Source: Stercoripulliclostridium_A sp964480195
Lineage (GTDB): Bacteria; Bacillota; Clostridia; Christensenellales; DTU072
DNA length: 23,774 nt
NCBI GenBank assembly: GCA_964480195.1
Contig: CAYZOJ010000022.1
Span: 1-23,774 of the forward strand
Direction of reading: 5' to 3'
In this document: piece after piece, positions 6,968 to 15,560 of the stretch
How positions within the stretch are numbered: the stretch's first letter is position 1
How the letters are laid out: every line of letters begins with the position of its first letter
The notes under the pieces: generated by a model
The model's input: the letters and a program-made list of their open reading frames with translations, nothing else
The model's database searches: none
What the model was told of the DNA's origin: nothing
Position numbers and translations under genes: made by a program

Positions 6968-8407
6968 TTATTTTATATCGTATTTAAGGACCGGGAACCT
7001 CGCCGCCTTAACGTCATCGGGACGGCCTATCACCGCGCTGTGCGGAGCCGTATGCAACGACTCGGGATCGGTATACGCGCGCCTTACGATGTCGTTTAGT
7101 ATTTCGGCTGCTCTATCGAGAGTTTCCTTGCTCTCGGTTTCGGTAGGTTCGAACATCAACGCCTCGTGAACGATACTCGGGAAGTACATCGTCGGGGGAT
7201 GGATACCGTGGTCTATCATCGCCTTGGCTACGTCCATTGCCGATACGCCCGTTTCGTCTTTAAGCTTTTGCATACAAGCGACGAACTCGTGCATACAGTA
7301 TCTTCCCTCTTCGCTCGGGAACGTTTCTTTAAGCTTGGCTTTAAGATAATTTGCATTGAGCACCGCGCCTTCCGCGGACGCTTTGATTCCGCTTCTTCCG
7401 AGAGTGAGAATATACGCGTACGCCTTGACGTAAACGCCGAAGTTGCCGTAAAACGCACCGACCTTTCCGATTGAGGACGAACCCTTTTTGAGCGAATATG
7501 TGTCGCCGTTTTTGACGGCAATGCTTCCCGGCAAGAACTCGGCAAGGGGCTCCTTGCAACCGACGGGACCCGAACCGGGACCGCCACCGCCGTGAGGAGT
7601 GGAGAACGTCTTGTGGAGGTTCAAGTGAACGACGTCGAAGCCCATATCACCCGGACGAACGACGCCCATAACCGCATTGAGGTTGGCTCCGTCGTAATAC
7701 AAAAGTCCGCCCGCATTATGGACGATTTCGGAGATCGCCTCGATATTCCTTTCAAACAATCCGAGGGTAGTGGGATTGGTGAGCATCAACGCGCAAGTAT
7801 CGTCGCCGACCGCGTTTTTAAGAGCTTCGAGGTCAACGCCCTTTTCATCGTTGGAGGGGATATTGATTACTTCACAACCGGCAAGCGCCGCGCTCGCGGG
7901 GTTGGTGCCGTGTGCGCTGTCGGGGACTATAATCTTATTGCGATGAGCCTCGCCCCTCGATGCGTGATACGCGCGGATTATTTTGAGTCCCGTGTACTCG
8001 CCGTGCGCGCCCGCGGACGGTTCGAGAGTAACGGCGTCCATACCCGTTATCGCTTTTAACGAGTTTTGGAGCTCAAACATCACTTGTAGGGAGCCTTGAA
8101 CGCTGTTTTCGGGTTGTAGCGGATGAACCGCGGTAAAGCCCTCGAGTCCTGCGACAAGCTCGTTGAGCTTGGGATTATACTTCATCGTGCAAGAGCCGAG
8201 AGGATAGAAACCGTCATCCACGCCGAACGAATTACGCGCAAGCAACGTATAGTGTCTTACGAGATCGACTTCGCTTACCTCGGGAAGAGGAAGATCTTCT
8301 CTTTGAGCGACTCTTAGAGTATAAGAGGGAACGTCGGGCTTACGAATGGTCGCGGTACGCGCGCCCTTAACGGATTTATCAAATATCAAACCGAGTTCGT
8401 TTAGCAT
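6968..8407 (-). CDS. gcvPB: Glycine dehydrogenase (decarboxylating) subunit 2, GcvPB
   Basis: The PLP-binding half of the two-subunit P-protein, which decarboxylates glycine and passes the aminomethyl group to lipoyl-GcvH. The product has 479 residues. K266 in NLHKTFSTPHGGGGPG is the Schiff-base lysine, the glycine-rich stretch follows directly, and PLGSCTMKYNPK (69-80) is a family signature. Its ATG overlaps the last seven bases of gcvPA (ATGCTAA) and has GGAGG upstream inside gcvPA, pointing to coupled translation of the two subunits. Last gene of the gcv operon, followed by a strong terminator. Confidence 0.97.
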   Translation of the reverse strand: MLNELGLIFDKSVKGARTATIRKPDVPSYTLRVAQREDLPLPEVSEVDLVRHYTLLARNSFGVDDGFYPLGSCTMKYNPKLNELVAGLEGFTAVHPLQPENSVQGSLQVMFELQNSLKAITGMDAVTLEPSAGAHGEYTGLKIIRAYHASRGEAHRNKIIVPDSAHGTNPASAALAGCEVINIPSNDEKGVDLEALKNAVGDDTCALMLTNPTTLGLFERNIEAISEIVHNAGGLLYYDGANLNAVMGVVRPGDMGFDVVHLNLHKTFSTPHGGGGPGSGPVGCKEPLAEFLPGSIAVKNGDTYSLKKGSSSIGKVGAFYGNFGVYVKAYAYILTLGRSGIKASAEGAVLNANYLKAKLKETFPSEEGRYCMHEFVACMQKLKDETGVSAMDVAKAMIDHGIHPPTMYFPSIVHEALMFEPTETESKETLDRAAEILNDIVRRAYTDPESLHTAPHSAVIGRPDDVKAARFPVLKYDIK

Positions 8408-9714
8408 ATCGCACCTCCTATCAAGCTCACCACGCGATCAATGAGTTCTTTACTGCATTTTTCGGTAAAGCACCAGAGTAGTCTGTCGTCGTCGAGTTTT
8501 AGACCGCCCAAGATGTCGGCGCCTTCGAGGACCTCAAGAATTTTATCGGAATTTCCGACAGAAACGGTGGTAAATTCGTGGAAAAACTCACCGTTCCACT
8601 CTCTTTTAAGTCCGATTTCCTCAAATTTCGCACTCGCGTAATGCGCGTAATCGACACAAGCGGACGCGACTTCTTTGAGCCCTTCTTTGCCCATTGCTCC
8701 GAGATAAACGGTCGCCGTCAACGAGCAAAGCGCCTGATTAGAGCAGATGTTGCTCAATGCGCGTTCGCGTTTGATGTGCTGTTCGCGGGGTTGGAGCGTT
8801 AAAACGTAACACTCTTTTCCGTTCGCGTCCGTCGTCTTGCCGACGATTCTCCCGGGAATTTTGCGCATTTCTTTTGTCTTGCACGTCATAAAACCGAGGT
8901 ACGGACCGCCGAACGAAAGACTCATTCCGAAGGGTTGAGCGTCGCCTACCGCGATATCCGCGCCACACTCCGAAGGTGTTTCGGTAAGCGCAAGCATAAG
9001 GGGATTTACACCCATAATATACTTGGCTCCGTACTCTTTTGCGACATTGCCTATTGCGCGCGCATCGGACAAAAGCCCGTTGTATTGGGGTTGTTCGAGG
9101 TATACCGCGCAAACGGTATCATCCATTAGCTTTTTAATATTTTGGGCACTCGCAACGCCGTTTTCGGTATCCGCAACAAGGATTTCGACGCCCTTTGTTG
9201 AAAGATACGTCTTTAATACCGACATCGTGTCCGGACGTATTTCGCCGGCAATTATGAGTTTATTGCGGTTACGTTCTTTGGTCATTATGACGGCTTCAGC
9301 CGCCGCTGTCGCGCCGTTATAAACGCCTGCGTTAGATACGTCCATTCCGGTCAGCGCGCACATATAGCTTTGGTACTCGAATATGGACCTAAGTACGCCT
9401 TGCGAAAGCTCCGCCTGATAAGGCGTATACGCCGTTACGAACTGCGGAAGAGAGGTTATCGCTTTTACAACGGGCGGTATGTAGTGATCGTACGCACCCG
9501 CTCCGCGGAGCACCGCCGAATACACGCGATTCTTTTTGGCTATCGCACGGAGCTTCTCTTCGGTTTCTTGAGAGCTTAGCCCCTCGGGTAAATCCAACGA
9601 GGCAAGTTTAAGACTTTCGGGAACGTCTTTATAAAGTTCCGAAACGCTGTCCGCTCCGATATATGCGAGCATTTCAGCCCGCTCTTTTTCTGTGTTGGGA
9701 ATATAGTCGGGCAT
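8401..9714 (-). CDS. gcvPA: Glycine dehydrogenase (decarboxylating) subunit 1, GcvPA
   Basis: N-terminal-type subunit of the heterotetrameric P-protein; a PLP-fold protein without the Schiff-base lysine that forms the active site with GcvPB. 437 residues from MPDYIPNTEKERAEML, matching the usual start (DYIPNT). Typical segments are AYTPYQAELSQG and EYQSYMCALTGMD. The reading frame stays open further upstream to 9792, but that extension overlaps gcvH in another frame and has no family similarity, so I place the start at 9714. No clear Shine-Dalgarno precedes it, and it begins two bases after the gcvH stop, so translation is probably coupled to gcvH. Confidence 0.96.
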   Translation of the reverse strand: MPDYIPNTEKERAEMLAYIGADSVSELYKDVPESLKLASLDLPEGLSSQETEEKLRAIAKKNRVYSAVLRGAGAYDHYIPPVVKAITSLPQFVTAYTPYQAELSQGVLRSIFEYQSYMCALTGMDVSNAGVYNGATAAAEAVIMTKERNRNKLIIAGEIRPDTMSVLKTYLSTKGVEILVADTENGVASAQNIKKLMDDTVCAVYLEQPQYNGLLSDARAIGNVAKEYGAKYIMGVNPLMLALTETPSECGADIAVGDAQPFGMSLSFGGPYLGFMTCKTKEMRKIPGRIVGKTTDANGKECYVLTLQPREQHIKRERALSNICSNQALCSLTATVYLGAMGKEGLKEVASACVDYAHYASAKFEEIGLKREWNGEFFHEFTTVSVGNSDKILEVLEGADILGGLKLDDDRLLWCFTEKCSKELIDRVVSLIGGAIC

Positions 9715-9716
9715 TG

Positions 9717-10070
9717 TTATAGGGTGGCTCTGTAATCGTCTTCTTCCATAAGGTCCGCGGGAACGAAATCGACTTTGATTTTGCAAATCCAAGTCGTCAT
9801 AGCGGACTCGTTGATGAGTTCGGGAGAACCGTCGAGGGCTTCGTTTACTTCGATAACTTCACCGCTTACGGGCGCATAAAGCGCGCTTGCGGTCTTGACG
9901 CTTTCGACTTCGCAGAGGTCTTCGCCCGCGTTTACGCCGGCGCCGACTTCGGGAAGAGATACGTACACTATGTCGCCGAGTTCGTCAGCCGCATAATCGG
10001 TAATGCCGATTTCGGCGATGTCGCCGTCGATTTTAGCCCATTCGTGAGTTTTTGCAAACAATGTTTTCAT
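9717..10070 (-). CDS. gcvH: Glycine cleavage system H protein
   Basis: Lipoyl carrier protein of the glycine cleavage complex, shuttling the aminomethyl group from P to T protein. 117 residues. The lipoylation site is K59 in VESVKTASALYAPVSG; the more usual context is ESVKAAS. The conserved THEWAK start and ELGDIVYVSLPEVG are present. AGGAG lies eight bases before the ATG. It sits 14 bp after gcvT and two bases before gcvPA. The E3 subunit (lpd) and lipoate attachment enzymes are not in this window. Confidence 0.97.
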   Translation of the reverse strand: MKTLFAKTHEWAKIDGDIAEIGITDYAADELGDIVYVSLPEVGAGVNAGEDLCEVESVKTASALYAPVSGEVIEVNEALDGSPELINESAMTTWICKIKVDFVPADLMEEDDYRATL

Positions 10071-10084
10071 TTTAACTTCTCCTG

Positions 10085-11167
10085 TTATTTTTTAGGTGTA
10101 TAAAAAGGTAAAGCTACCCTTTCGAGTTTGAGTTTTTTGCCTCTGACATCGGCATAAAGCGTGCCCGTCGCGCTGTCGAGGACGCGAGCCATCGCAACCG
10201 CTTGACCGACGGTCGGAGCCATAGTGCCGGAAGTCGCAAGACCTACAAGGTTCCCTTCCTCGTCGTAAATATCGGTGTGTTCGCGAACAATTCCCTTATC
10301 CGCTACCCTTACGCCTATGCGCGAATAGAGTTTGGGCTGCGATTCTATAGCAGTTTTCCCTATAAACTCGGGCTTGTCGAGTTTGATTCCGAAGCCCAAG
10401 CCTACTTCCGTCGCAAGATAGTCTTCGCCGAGTTCGTGTCCGTAAAGGGGCATACCCGCTTCCATTCTGAGAGTATCGCGCGCGCCGAGTCCGCAAGGCG
10501 CAAGACCGAATTCCGCGCCCGCTTCGATAAACGCTTCGAATAATTCGCCGGCGTCCGACGGATCGCAATAAACCTCGTAACCCTTTTCGCCAGTATAGCC
10601 GGTACGCGAAATCAGCGCGTTCTTTCCCCCAACCTTAACGCCCGAACGGAACGAGTAGTATTTGACGGGAATATCCTCTTCCGCCGTGAGCTTTTTGACG
10701 ACGTTTTCGGCAAGAGGTCCTTGCACGGCAATCTGCGCGACGTTATCCGAAATATCTATACATTCGACGTCGTAACCCTCGATATGCGAAGTCATCCAAG
10801 CATAGTCCTTATCCTTGTTGCTCGCATTGACGACCACGAGATATTTGCCTTCGCAAAATCTATATACGAGAACGTCGTCGACTTCCCCGCCCTCTTCGTT
10901 GAGCATAAGCGAGTAGCGAACCTGCCCGTCATACATATCTCTGAACCTGTTTGTGAGAAGATGTTCGAGAGCGTCCTCCGCGCCTTTTCCGCGGAAAATA
11001 ATCTCGCCCATATGCGAAACGTCGAACATTCCGACGGCATTCCTTACCGTTTTGTGCTCGGCGATTATGCCGGACGGGTATCGGACGGGGAGTTCGTAGC
11101 CTGCAAAGTCTACTATCACTCCGCCGTATTTGACGTGTTTATCGTATAGCGGTGTACGTTTTGCCAT
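10085..11167 (-). CDS. gcvT: Glycine cleavage system T protein (aminomethyltransferase)
   Basis: Transfers the methylene group from aminomethyl-lipoyl-GcvH to tetrahydrofolate with release of ammonia. 360 residues, the normal length. It starts MAKRTPLYDKHVKYGG and contains FDVSHMGEI, GGEVDDVLVYR (D97/D98 cover the catalytic aspartate position), SRTGYTGEKGYEVY and the C-terminal VGQAVAMARV. I prefer the ATG at 11167 over an upstream ATG at 11203: GGAGG is six bases ahead, and the longer version would start upstream of the predicted promoter -10. First gene of gcvT-gcvH-gcvPA-gcvPB. Only about 20 nt lie between predicted transcript start and ATG, so there is no glycine riboswitch. Confidence 0.97.
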   Translation of the reverse strand: MAKRTPLYDKHVKYGGVIVDFAGYELPVRYPSGIIAEHKTVRNAVGMFDVSHMGEIIFRGKGAEDALEHLLTNRFRDMYDGQVRYSLMLNEEGGEVDDVLVYRFCEGKYLVVVNASNKDKDYAWMTSHIEGYDVECIDISDNVAQIAVQGPLAENVVKKLTAEEDIPVKYYSFRSGVKVGGKNALISRTGYTGEKGYEVYCDPSDAGELFEAFIEAGAEFGLAPCGLGARDTLRMEAGMPLYGHELGEDYLATEVGLGFGIKLDKPEFIGKTAIESQPKLYSRIGVRVADKGIVREHTDIYDEEGNLVGLATSGTMAPTVGQAVAMARVLDSATGTLYADVRGKKLKLERVALPFYTPKK

Positions 11168-11194
11168 TTTCTGCCTCCGTTGGTTTATAAAATT

Positions 11195-11223
11195 ATTATA
11201 CAACGCGCGCGCCTTGCGCGCAA
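11195..11223 (-). promoter_or_regulatory. Probable gcv operon promoter
   Basis: On the minus strand: TTGCGC (11218-11223, 3/6), a 17-bp spacer made mostly of alternating C and G, and a perfect -10 TATAAT (11195-11200). The predicted start near 11188 is 21 nt before gcvT. The promoter sits in the only sizeable gap (66 bp) between pth and gcvT. The weak -35 suggests help from an activator or read-through from pth. Confidence 0.55.
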
Positions 11224-11233
11224 TAGCGATTTT

Positions 11234-11791
11234 CTAAAAATTCAATTTGCGCATAAGCGCCTCGAAATCCCTATCCGATATATACGCTTCGAGAGCCTCC
11301 GCTATGCGCTCGTAATCCCCGCCGAAAGCCTCTCTCTCGGAAGACGGAACCTCGGAAAGAACGTAGTCCGCAAGGTTCCCGGGTTGTCGCCCTATTCCTA
11401 TGCGTATGCGCTTGAACCCCTCGGTTCCGAGTAAAGAAACAATGCTCCGCATACCGTTATGCGTGCCGGCGCTACCCGACGCCCGCGCACGGAGAGTGTG
11501 CCTCGGAAGATCTATGTCGTCGTAAATGACGACTATCTCTTCGGGCTTCGCCTTGTACTTTGCCTGAAGCCCTTTTACGGACTCACCGCTCGCGTTCATA
11601 TAAGTTAAAGGCTTTGCAAGAACAATCTTGTCGCCCTTACGAGAAAACGTTACCGTAAGCGCGTTGCATTCGGCTTTTTTGAGAGTTTTGCCTATCTTCT
11701 CCGCAAGCGCGTCGACGGCGCGAAAGCCCATATTGTGAAAAGTGTTTTCGTATTCCTTGCCGGGATTTCCGAGTCCTACGATAATCAGCAT
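11234..11791 (-). CDS. pth: Peptidyl-tRNA hydrolase
   Basis: Releases tRNA from peptidyl-tRNAs that drop off the ribosome. 185 residues, typical size. Active-site residues are visible: N9 (GLGNPG), catalytic H19 in NTFHNMGF (usually NTRHNAGF), N66 in KPLTYMNASGE and D91 in YDDIDLP. It begins inside the last codons of tadA (ATGCTGA overlap) with AGGAGG upstream, so it is coupled to tadA. It is followed by the gcv promoter. Confidence 0.97.
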   Translation of the reverse strand: MLIIVGLGNPGKEYENTFHNMGFRAVDALAEKIGKTLKKAECNALTVTFSRKGDKIVLAKPLTYMNASGESVKGLQAKYKAKPEEIVVIYDDIDLPRHTLRARASGSAGTHNGMRSIVSLLGTEGFKRIRIGIGRQPGNLADYVLSEVPSSEREAFGGDYERIAEALEAYISDRDFEALMRKLNF

Positions 11792-12240
11792 TTGTTACGC
11801 TTCCTCCTGAAATATTCCGTGAGCGCCAAGGCGCATTCCTTTTCCATAATTCCGCCCTCGACCGTAAGTCTATGGTTAAATCTTTTGTCTTCCGGTAAAT
11901 TGTACAGAGAACCGCAACAACCGCCTTTCGGGTCCCACGCTCCGAAATACAGTGCCCTTAACCGAGAGTTTATAAGAGCTCCCGCACACATCGCGCAAGG
12001 CTCCAGAGTAACGTACATATCGCAGTCTTCGAGCCACCAGTTGCCAAGTTTTTTAGATGCTTTTTCTATTGCCTCAATCTCCGCGTGGCGCGTCGCCATG
12101 CCCTTTTTTTCTTTCCGATTTCTGCCGTATGCTATAATCTTCCCGTCCTTTACTATGACTGCTCCGACGGGGACTTCGTCCTCTTCTCCTGCTTTATGAG
12201 CCTGCTTCAAGGCTATTTTCATGTAGTGTATTTTGTCCAT
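11785..12240 (-). CDS. tadA: tRNA-specific adenosine deaminase TadA
   Basis: Zinc enzyme that converts A34 to inosine in tRNA-Arg(ACG), letting it read CGU, CGC and CGA. 151 residues. The deaminase motif HAE (H52, E54) and the zinc cysteines of PCAMCAGA (C82, C85) are present. GAGG is close before the ATG at 12240, which overlaps the 3' end of the M14 peptidase gene by 22 bases. The enzyme leaves CGG codons to the CCG-anticodon tRNA also encoded in this window (234-310); that is a functional complement, not evidence of linkage. Confidence 0.97.
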   Translation of the reverse strand: MDKIHYMKIALKQAHKAGEEDEVPVGAVIVKDGKIIAYGRNRKEKKGMATRHAEIEAIEKASKKLGNWWLEDCDMYVTLEPCAMCAGALINSRLRALYFGAWDPKGGCCGSLYNLPEDKRFNHRLTVEGGIMEKECALALTEYFRRKRNKC

Positions 12241-13049
12241 AGCTTCCTCGCCGTTTCGGCATATAAATCCAATATGCCGTCGTGCTTTTTTAATAAGTTT
12301 CCGTACTCCTCTTCGGGATACGGATGAGGGAATCTGTCTTCGCCGACCTCGACCGTCAGCCCGAGCCGACCCGTTTTTAAGACGAACGCGTCTTTAAGTC
12401 CGCCCGTCGACCACGGCGTCGTTTTGAGAGCGTACCCGAGGCGCATCGCTATCTCCGACGCCTCTTCTTTATATAAAAGGTTTCCGCCGAAGCCCCAATA
12501 GACCTCTTCGCCCTTAGAGTGATACGCGACGACGAGAGCATAGTCGCCGTCAAGCATTACTTTGTTTATTGCGCGCGTTTCGGGTTCGCTTAAAGGATAC
12601 TTACCGACGTATCCGTGAGGCGCGGGATAAAAGACGTTGCCTCTTCCCTTTCCCCATTCCGCGTCGAAATTTACGTTGAGGTCAACCCCTCGCGCGTTCG
12701 CTTTCCAAAGGCGAAAATCGGAACTTCCGCCGTTGATTTTGATAAGGTTCGCCTTTACTTCTCGCTTAGCGTCAAGAGCGGAAAGCCCGTCTTCCGCGAT
12801 AACCCAGCCGTCTATATCGAGTATCGGCACAACGTCCATACCGTCTCTTCCCGAATACTCTTTTATAAGATCGAGAAGAAGGTATCCCGTAACGAACTCT
12901 CTTGCGTGCACCGTGCCGACGATAAGCGTCCGTGGCTTGCCACCGCCCTTACGGATAATCGGAATATCGTATCCGCAAACGGTCTTGCCTATATAATCGA
13001 CTTTACCGCCCGACTCCTTGCAACGTCTTATTAAACTCGAATATCTCAC
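12219..13049 (-). CDS. M14-family zinc peptidase homologue with altered substrate motif
   Basis: A 276-residue single-domain protein of the M14 carboxypeptidase family, close in layout to gamma-D-glutamyl-diaminopimelate peptidases of cell-wall turnover. Zinc ligands H48 and E51 in GTVHAREF and H177 in VAYHSKGE, and the general-base glutamate E234 in LTVEVGED, are all present. Two motifs deviate: the usual NPDG is DIDG (78-81), and the usual GVDLNRNF is GVDLNVNF, so the arginine that binds the substrate carboxylate is V126. No signal peptide, so it would act in the cytoplasm, perhaps on recycled muropeptides. The start is a GTG (13047-13049) just after an in-frame stop, with no clear ribosome site; a later start is possible. 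It overlaps tadA and follows rlmH by 21 bp. Confidence 0.85.
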   Translation of the reverse strand: MRYSSLIRRCKESGGKVDYIGKTVCGYDIPIIRKGGGKPRTLIVGTVHAREFVTGYLLLDLIKEYSGRDGMDVVPILDIDGWVIAEDGLSALDAKREVKANLIKINGGSSDFRLWKANARGVDLNVNFDAEWGKGRGNVFYPAPHGYVGKYPLSEPETRAINKVMLDGDYALVVAYHSKGEEVYWGFGGNLLYKEEASEIAMRLGYALKTTPWSTGGLKDAFVLKTGRLGLTVEVGEDRFPHPYPEEEYGNLLKKHDGILDLYAETARKLWTKYTT

Positions 13050-13070
13050 GTATCATAATACGCGAAAACT

Positions 13071-13532
13071 CTATTTGTGGTACGAAGTTTTGTTTATTAT
13101 GCTCATCGCGCGGTAGAGCTGTTCCGAGAGTATCACCCTCATAAGTTGATGAGGATAAGTAACGCGACCGAAACTTATTTTTTTGTCGGCACGCCTTTTG
13201 ACCGCTTCCGACACCCCTCTCGAACCGCCTATTATGAACGTAAACGTACTCGTCCCGCCGACCGATTCTTTATTGATAAGCTCCGCAAGCCCCTCGCTCG
13301 TTATCTGCTCGCCGTCGATTGCGGTAAGTACGACGTATCCTTGCGCCTTTTCGAGTATCGCCTTTTCTTCCTGCGTCGCAAGACGTTCCGCATTCCCTTC
13401 GTCGCGACCCTCGGGACACTCGATTATTTCGAGATTTGCATATCTTCCGATTCTCTTTTTGTATTCGTTCACGGCGTCCGTCCAGAACTTTTCTTTGAGT
13501 TTTCCGACGGCGACGATACGTAAGTTTATCAC
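13071..13532 (-). CDS. rlmH: 23S rRNA pseudouridine-1915 N3-methyltransferase RlmH
   Basis: SPOUT-fold methyltransferase that modifies pseudouridine 1915 in helix 69 of 23S rRNA. It starts LRIVAVGKLKEKFW and ends in the knot region FIIGGSRGVS and the YPHQLMRVILSEQLYRA segment. I choose the GTG at 13532 (153 residues, close to the usual length of about 155-160): it overlaps the upstream CPBP stop in a GTGA arrangement and has GGGGG a short way upstream. The ATG at 13547 adds five residues and has no ribosome site. Confidence 0.96.
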   Translation of the reverse strand: MINLRIVAVGKLKEKFWTDAVNEYKKRIGRYANLEIIECPEGRDEGNAERLATQEEKAILEKAQGYVVLTAIDGEQITSEGLAELINKESVGGTSTFTFIIGGSRGVSEAVKRRADKKISFGRVTYPHQLMRVILSEQLYRAMSIINKTSYHK

Positions 13533-14599
13533 CGTAAGAGCCCCCATATGAACGTCATTACCGTAACGGCAAATGCGGAAATAAATGCGATTATCAACAG
13601 CACATAATCGCGCGCTTTGGGCTTTTTGTTCTCCTGAACTTCGGGTAACGGGTGCCTATTTTCGAAGTATCGGGCGTCTATCCCCGCGGGATAGCCGTAA
13701 ATATCGTATATGCTCCGCGCGTCGGCGTAACGGCTGTCTATACCGCTTCGCGCGTTTTCTATACAAGGTTCATACGCGTTCCTCGCGTCCGCGGTAACCG
13801 CCTTAAAACGACGCATACTGACTACAAGTAGCCATATCGCCACCGCTACCGACGCAATCAATATAAGCCACGAACTGTACATAAATCCATTGATTGTTTC
13901 GTACACGACTTTGATTGTCCCTTCTGCTTGCGACAGATATTCTCCCATAACCACGAAAAAGTTGTTCAAGAAATGGACTATCATCCCGGGGAACACCGAA
14001 CGGCTCTTTACGCACAGATACGCCATTATCATACCTGCAACGAGCGTCGGCCCGAACTGCGGGGCGTTCTGATGGCAAGCCCCGAAAAACACGCCTACGA
14101 TAAACACTTTGAGCTTGTCGCTCTTGACGTCTTCGAGGGCTCCGAGTAGCAGTCCTCTATCGGTAAGCTCTTCGAATATCGCGGGCATAATCGCCGTCGT
14201 GATAATCTCCATAATTAGCACTTCGGGCGAGGTATAGAGCGTGCCCGTCCCCGACACGTAGGTAAATCCGAACAGGTTCATTACGAGATACCATACCGAC
14301 GAAATGCCGATATTGAGCACGTAATTAAGAACGCCTATCGCTACCGCAAGCCCGTATGCGGACGCGGGAAGCTTGGCGTTTATACGGAAGTCCTTGCGAT
14401 AGTCCGCGTTGTCCTTGGACACCAGTCTTCTGTAAAGAAGGTACGGGAACAAGCCCATAAACAGTCCTTGGAAGATTATCGAAAACAGCCAGTTCGTGAT
14501 GTTGTCGCCAAAATCAATGACGTTGAATACCAGCCTCACGACTTGCAAGCTGACTACCGTAAATAAAAATATTCCGCACATTCTGAACGTTTTATTCAT
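13529..14599 (-). CDS. CPBP family intramembrane metalloprotease (copy 1)
   Basis: A 356-residue multi-pass membrane protein of the CAAX protease/bacteriocin-processing (CPBP, Abi) family. The three motifs are intact: EELTDRG (E143, E144, R148), FFGACH (H176) and HFLNN (H209). Hydrophobic segments fall at about 8-28, 36-56, 80-110, 125-142, 165-195, 203-220, 240-260 and one at the very C-terminus. Between the last two is a Tyr/Asp/Arg-rich polar region (about 262-325) with repeated YA/YG pairs, not part of the family core. It follows a second CPBP gene by 10 bp and overlaps rlmH by four bases. Known family roles include bacteriocin self-immunity and signal-peptide processing; which applies here is unclear. 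Confidence 0.9.
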   Translation of the reverse strand: MNKTFRMCGIFLFTVVSLQVVRLVFNVIDFGDNITNWLFSIIFQGLFMGLFPYLLYRRLVSKDNADYRKDFRINAKLPASAYGLAVAIGVLNYVLNIGISSVWYLVMNLFGFTYVSGTGTLYTSPEVLIMEIITTAIMPAIFEELTDRGLLLGALEDVKSDKLKVFIVGVFFGACHQNAPQFGPTLVAGMIMAYLCVKSRSVFPGMIVHFLNNFFVVMGEYLSQAEGTIKVVYETINGFMYSSWLILIASVAVAIWLLVVSMRRFKAVTADARNAYEPCIENARSGIDSRYADARSIYDIYGYPAGIDARYFENRHPLPEVQENKKPKARDYVLLIIAFISAFAVTVMTFIWGLLR

Positions 14600-14609
14600 A
14601 TTGCCTCCG

Positions 14610-15560
14610 TTAAGCCCCCTCCGGGATAAGCGACACGACCGCCGACAGCACTCCCATCATCACAAGAAACACGATAAACCCTATAAACACGTAATCGTGC
14701 GTAACGTTTTCTCTGCCCGTTTTGTCGAGTTTAAGCGGTAGAGCAAACCCGCCCTTTCCTTTATATTCGGAAGTCCCCGCGGTCCTTACGATCGCGTACA
14801 CCGACGGATAAAGTATCATCGCGCCGACTACGCATATTCCCGCCATTATGAGCGCGTTAGTTCCGCTCATCACCGCGAGTTCGCCGTACGCGGGAATGAT
14901 GTTGCCTATAAATAAAGCTATCAGGTTATTGAGAAGATGTATAACGCACGCATAAATTATATTCCCCGTAACGACGGTGATATACGACAGCAACGCTCCG
15001 AGCAAAAATTGATGAACGAGTTGCGCGGGATTAAAATGCGACAGCGCGAATATGATTGCCGAAAGGAAAATCGCGCGAGCCGTTCCGGCACTTTCGAGCG
15101 ATTTGAGAATGACGCCCCTGAACATAAGCTCTTCGCCGAGAGCGGGGAGTACGCTTAGAACGAGTATCACGAGCACGACGTCGCCCGCGCCGTTTATCTC
15201 CGGCACGGTAACTTCTGCCTGCACCCCGAGCACTTCGAGTAGCCATGAAAACGCCGTCGCGATGAGCGTATTTTGCATAAACACGCCTATCGTAATGACT
15301 ACCGCAAGCAAAATCCCCACGGGCTTAACTCCGCGAACGGGAGCGACGGACGACAACGGCGCGTGCTTAATTAAAAGAAGTCCCGCGCAAACCGAAAGAA
15401 ACGCAACCTGCGACGAAAGATAGCTAACGTATATCTTCGCGTTGCCGTCGGGCATAACCGACGACACCGCCGATATGAGGAGCGCGACGGCAAGAGCCAC
15501 AAGATACGTCGTGGCTCCGTCCCTCGGTCTTAGATTAAGATTTACGTCCTCTTTGCGCAT
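14610..15560 (-). CDS. CPBP family intramembrane metalloprotease (copy 2)
   Basis: A 316-residue multi-pass protein with all CPBP motifs: GEELMFRG (E143, E144, R148), FALSHFNP (H175) and HLLNN (H208). It differs clearly in sequence from the neighbouring copy, so it is not a recent tandem duplicate. Its C-terminus ends in a transmembrane helix after a polar loop (about 270-290). The ATG lies inside the end of walJ (19-base overlap) and has no good ribosome site at normal distance, so it probably depends on translation of walJ. The pair CPBP2-CPBP1 sits between walJ and rlmH. Confidence 0.9.
   Translation of the reverse strand: MRKEDVNLNLRPRDGATTYLVALAVALLISAVSSVMPDGNAKIYVSYLSSQVAFLSVCAGLLLIKHAPLSSVAPVRGVKPVGILLAVVITIGVFMQNTLIATAFSWLLEVLGVQAEVTVPEINGAGDVVLVILVLSVLPALGEELMFRGVILKSLESAGTARAIFLSAIIFALSHFNPAQLVHQFLLGALLSYITVVTGNIIYACVIHLLNNLIALFIGNIIPAYGELAVMSGTNALIMAGICVVGAMILYPSVYAIVRTAGTSEYKGKGGFALPLKLDKTGRENVTHDYVFIGFIVFLVMMGVLSAVVSLIPEGA

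Noticed and set aside
9715..9792. N-terminal extension of gcvPA to 9792
   Set aside because: The added 26 residues overlap gcvH out of frame and are Arg-rich, unlike any P-protein; the family start matches the ATG at 9714.
11168..11233. Glycine riboswitch ahead of gcvT
   Set aside because: The gap is 66 bp and already holds the promoter and ribosome site, so no riboswitch fits.
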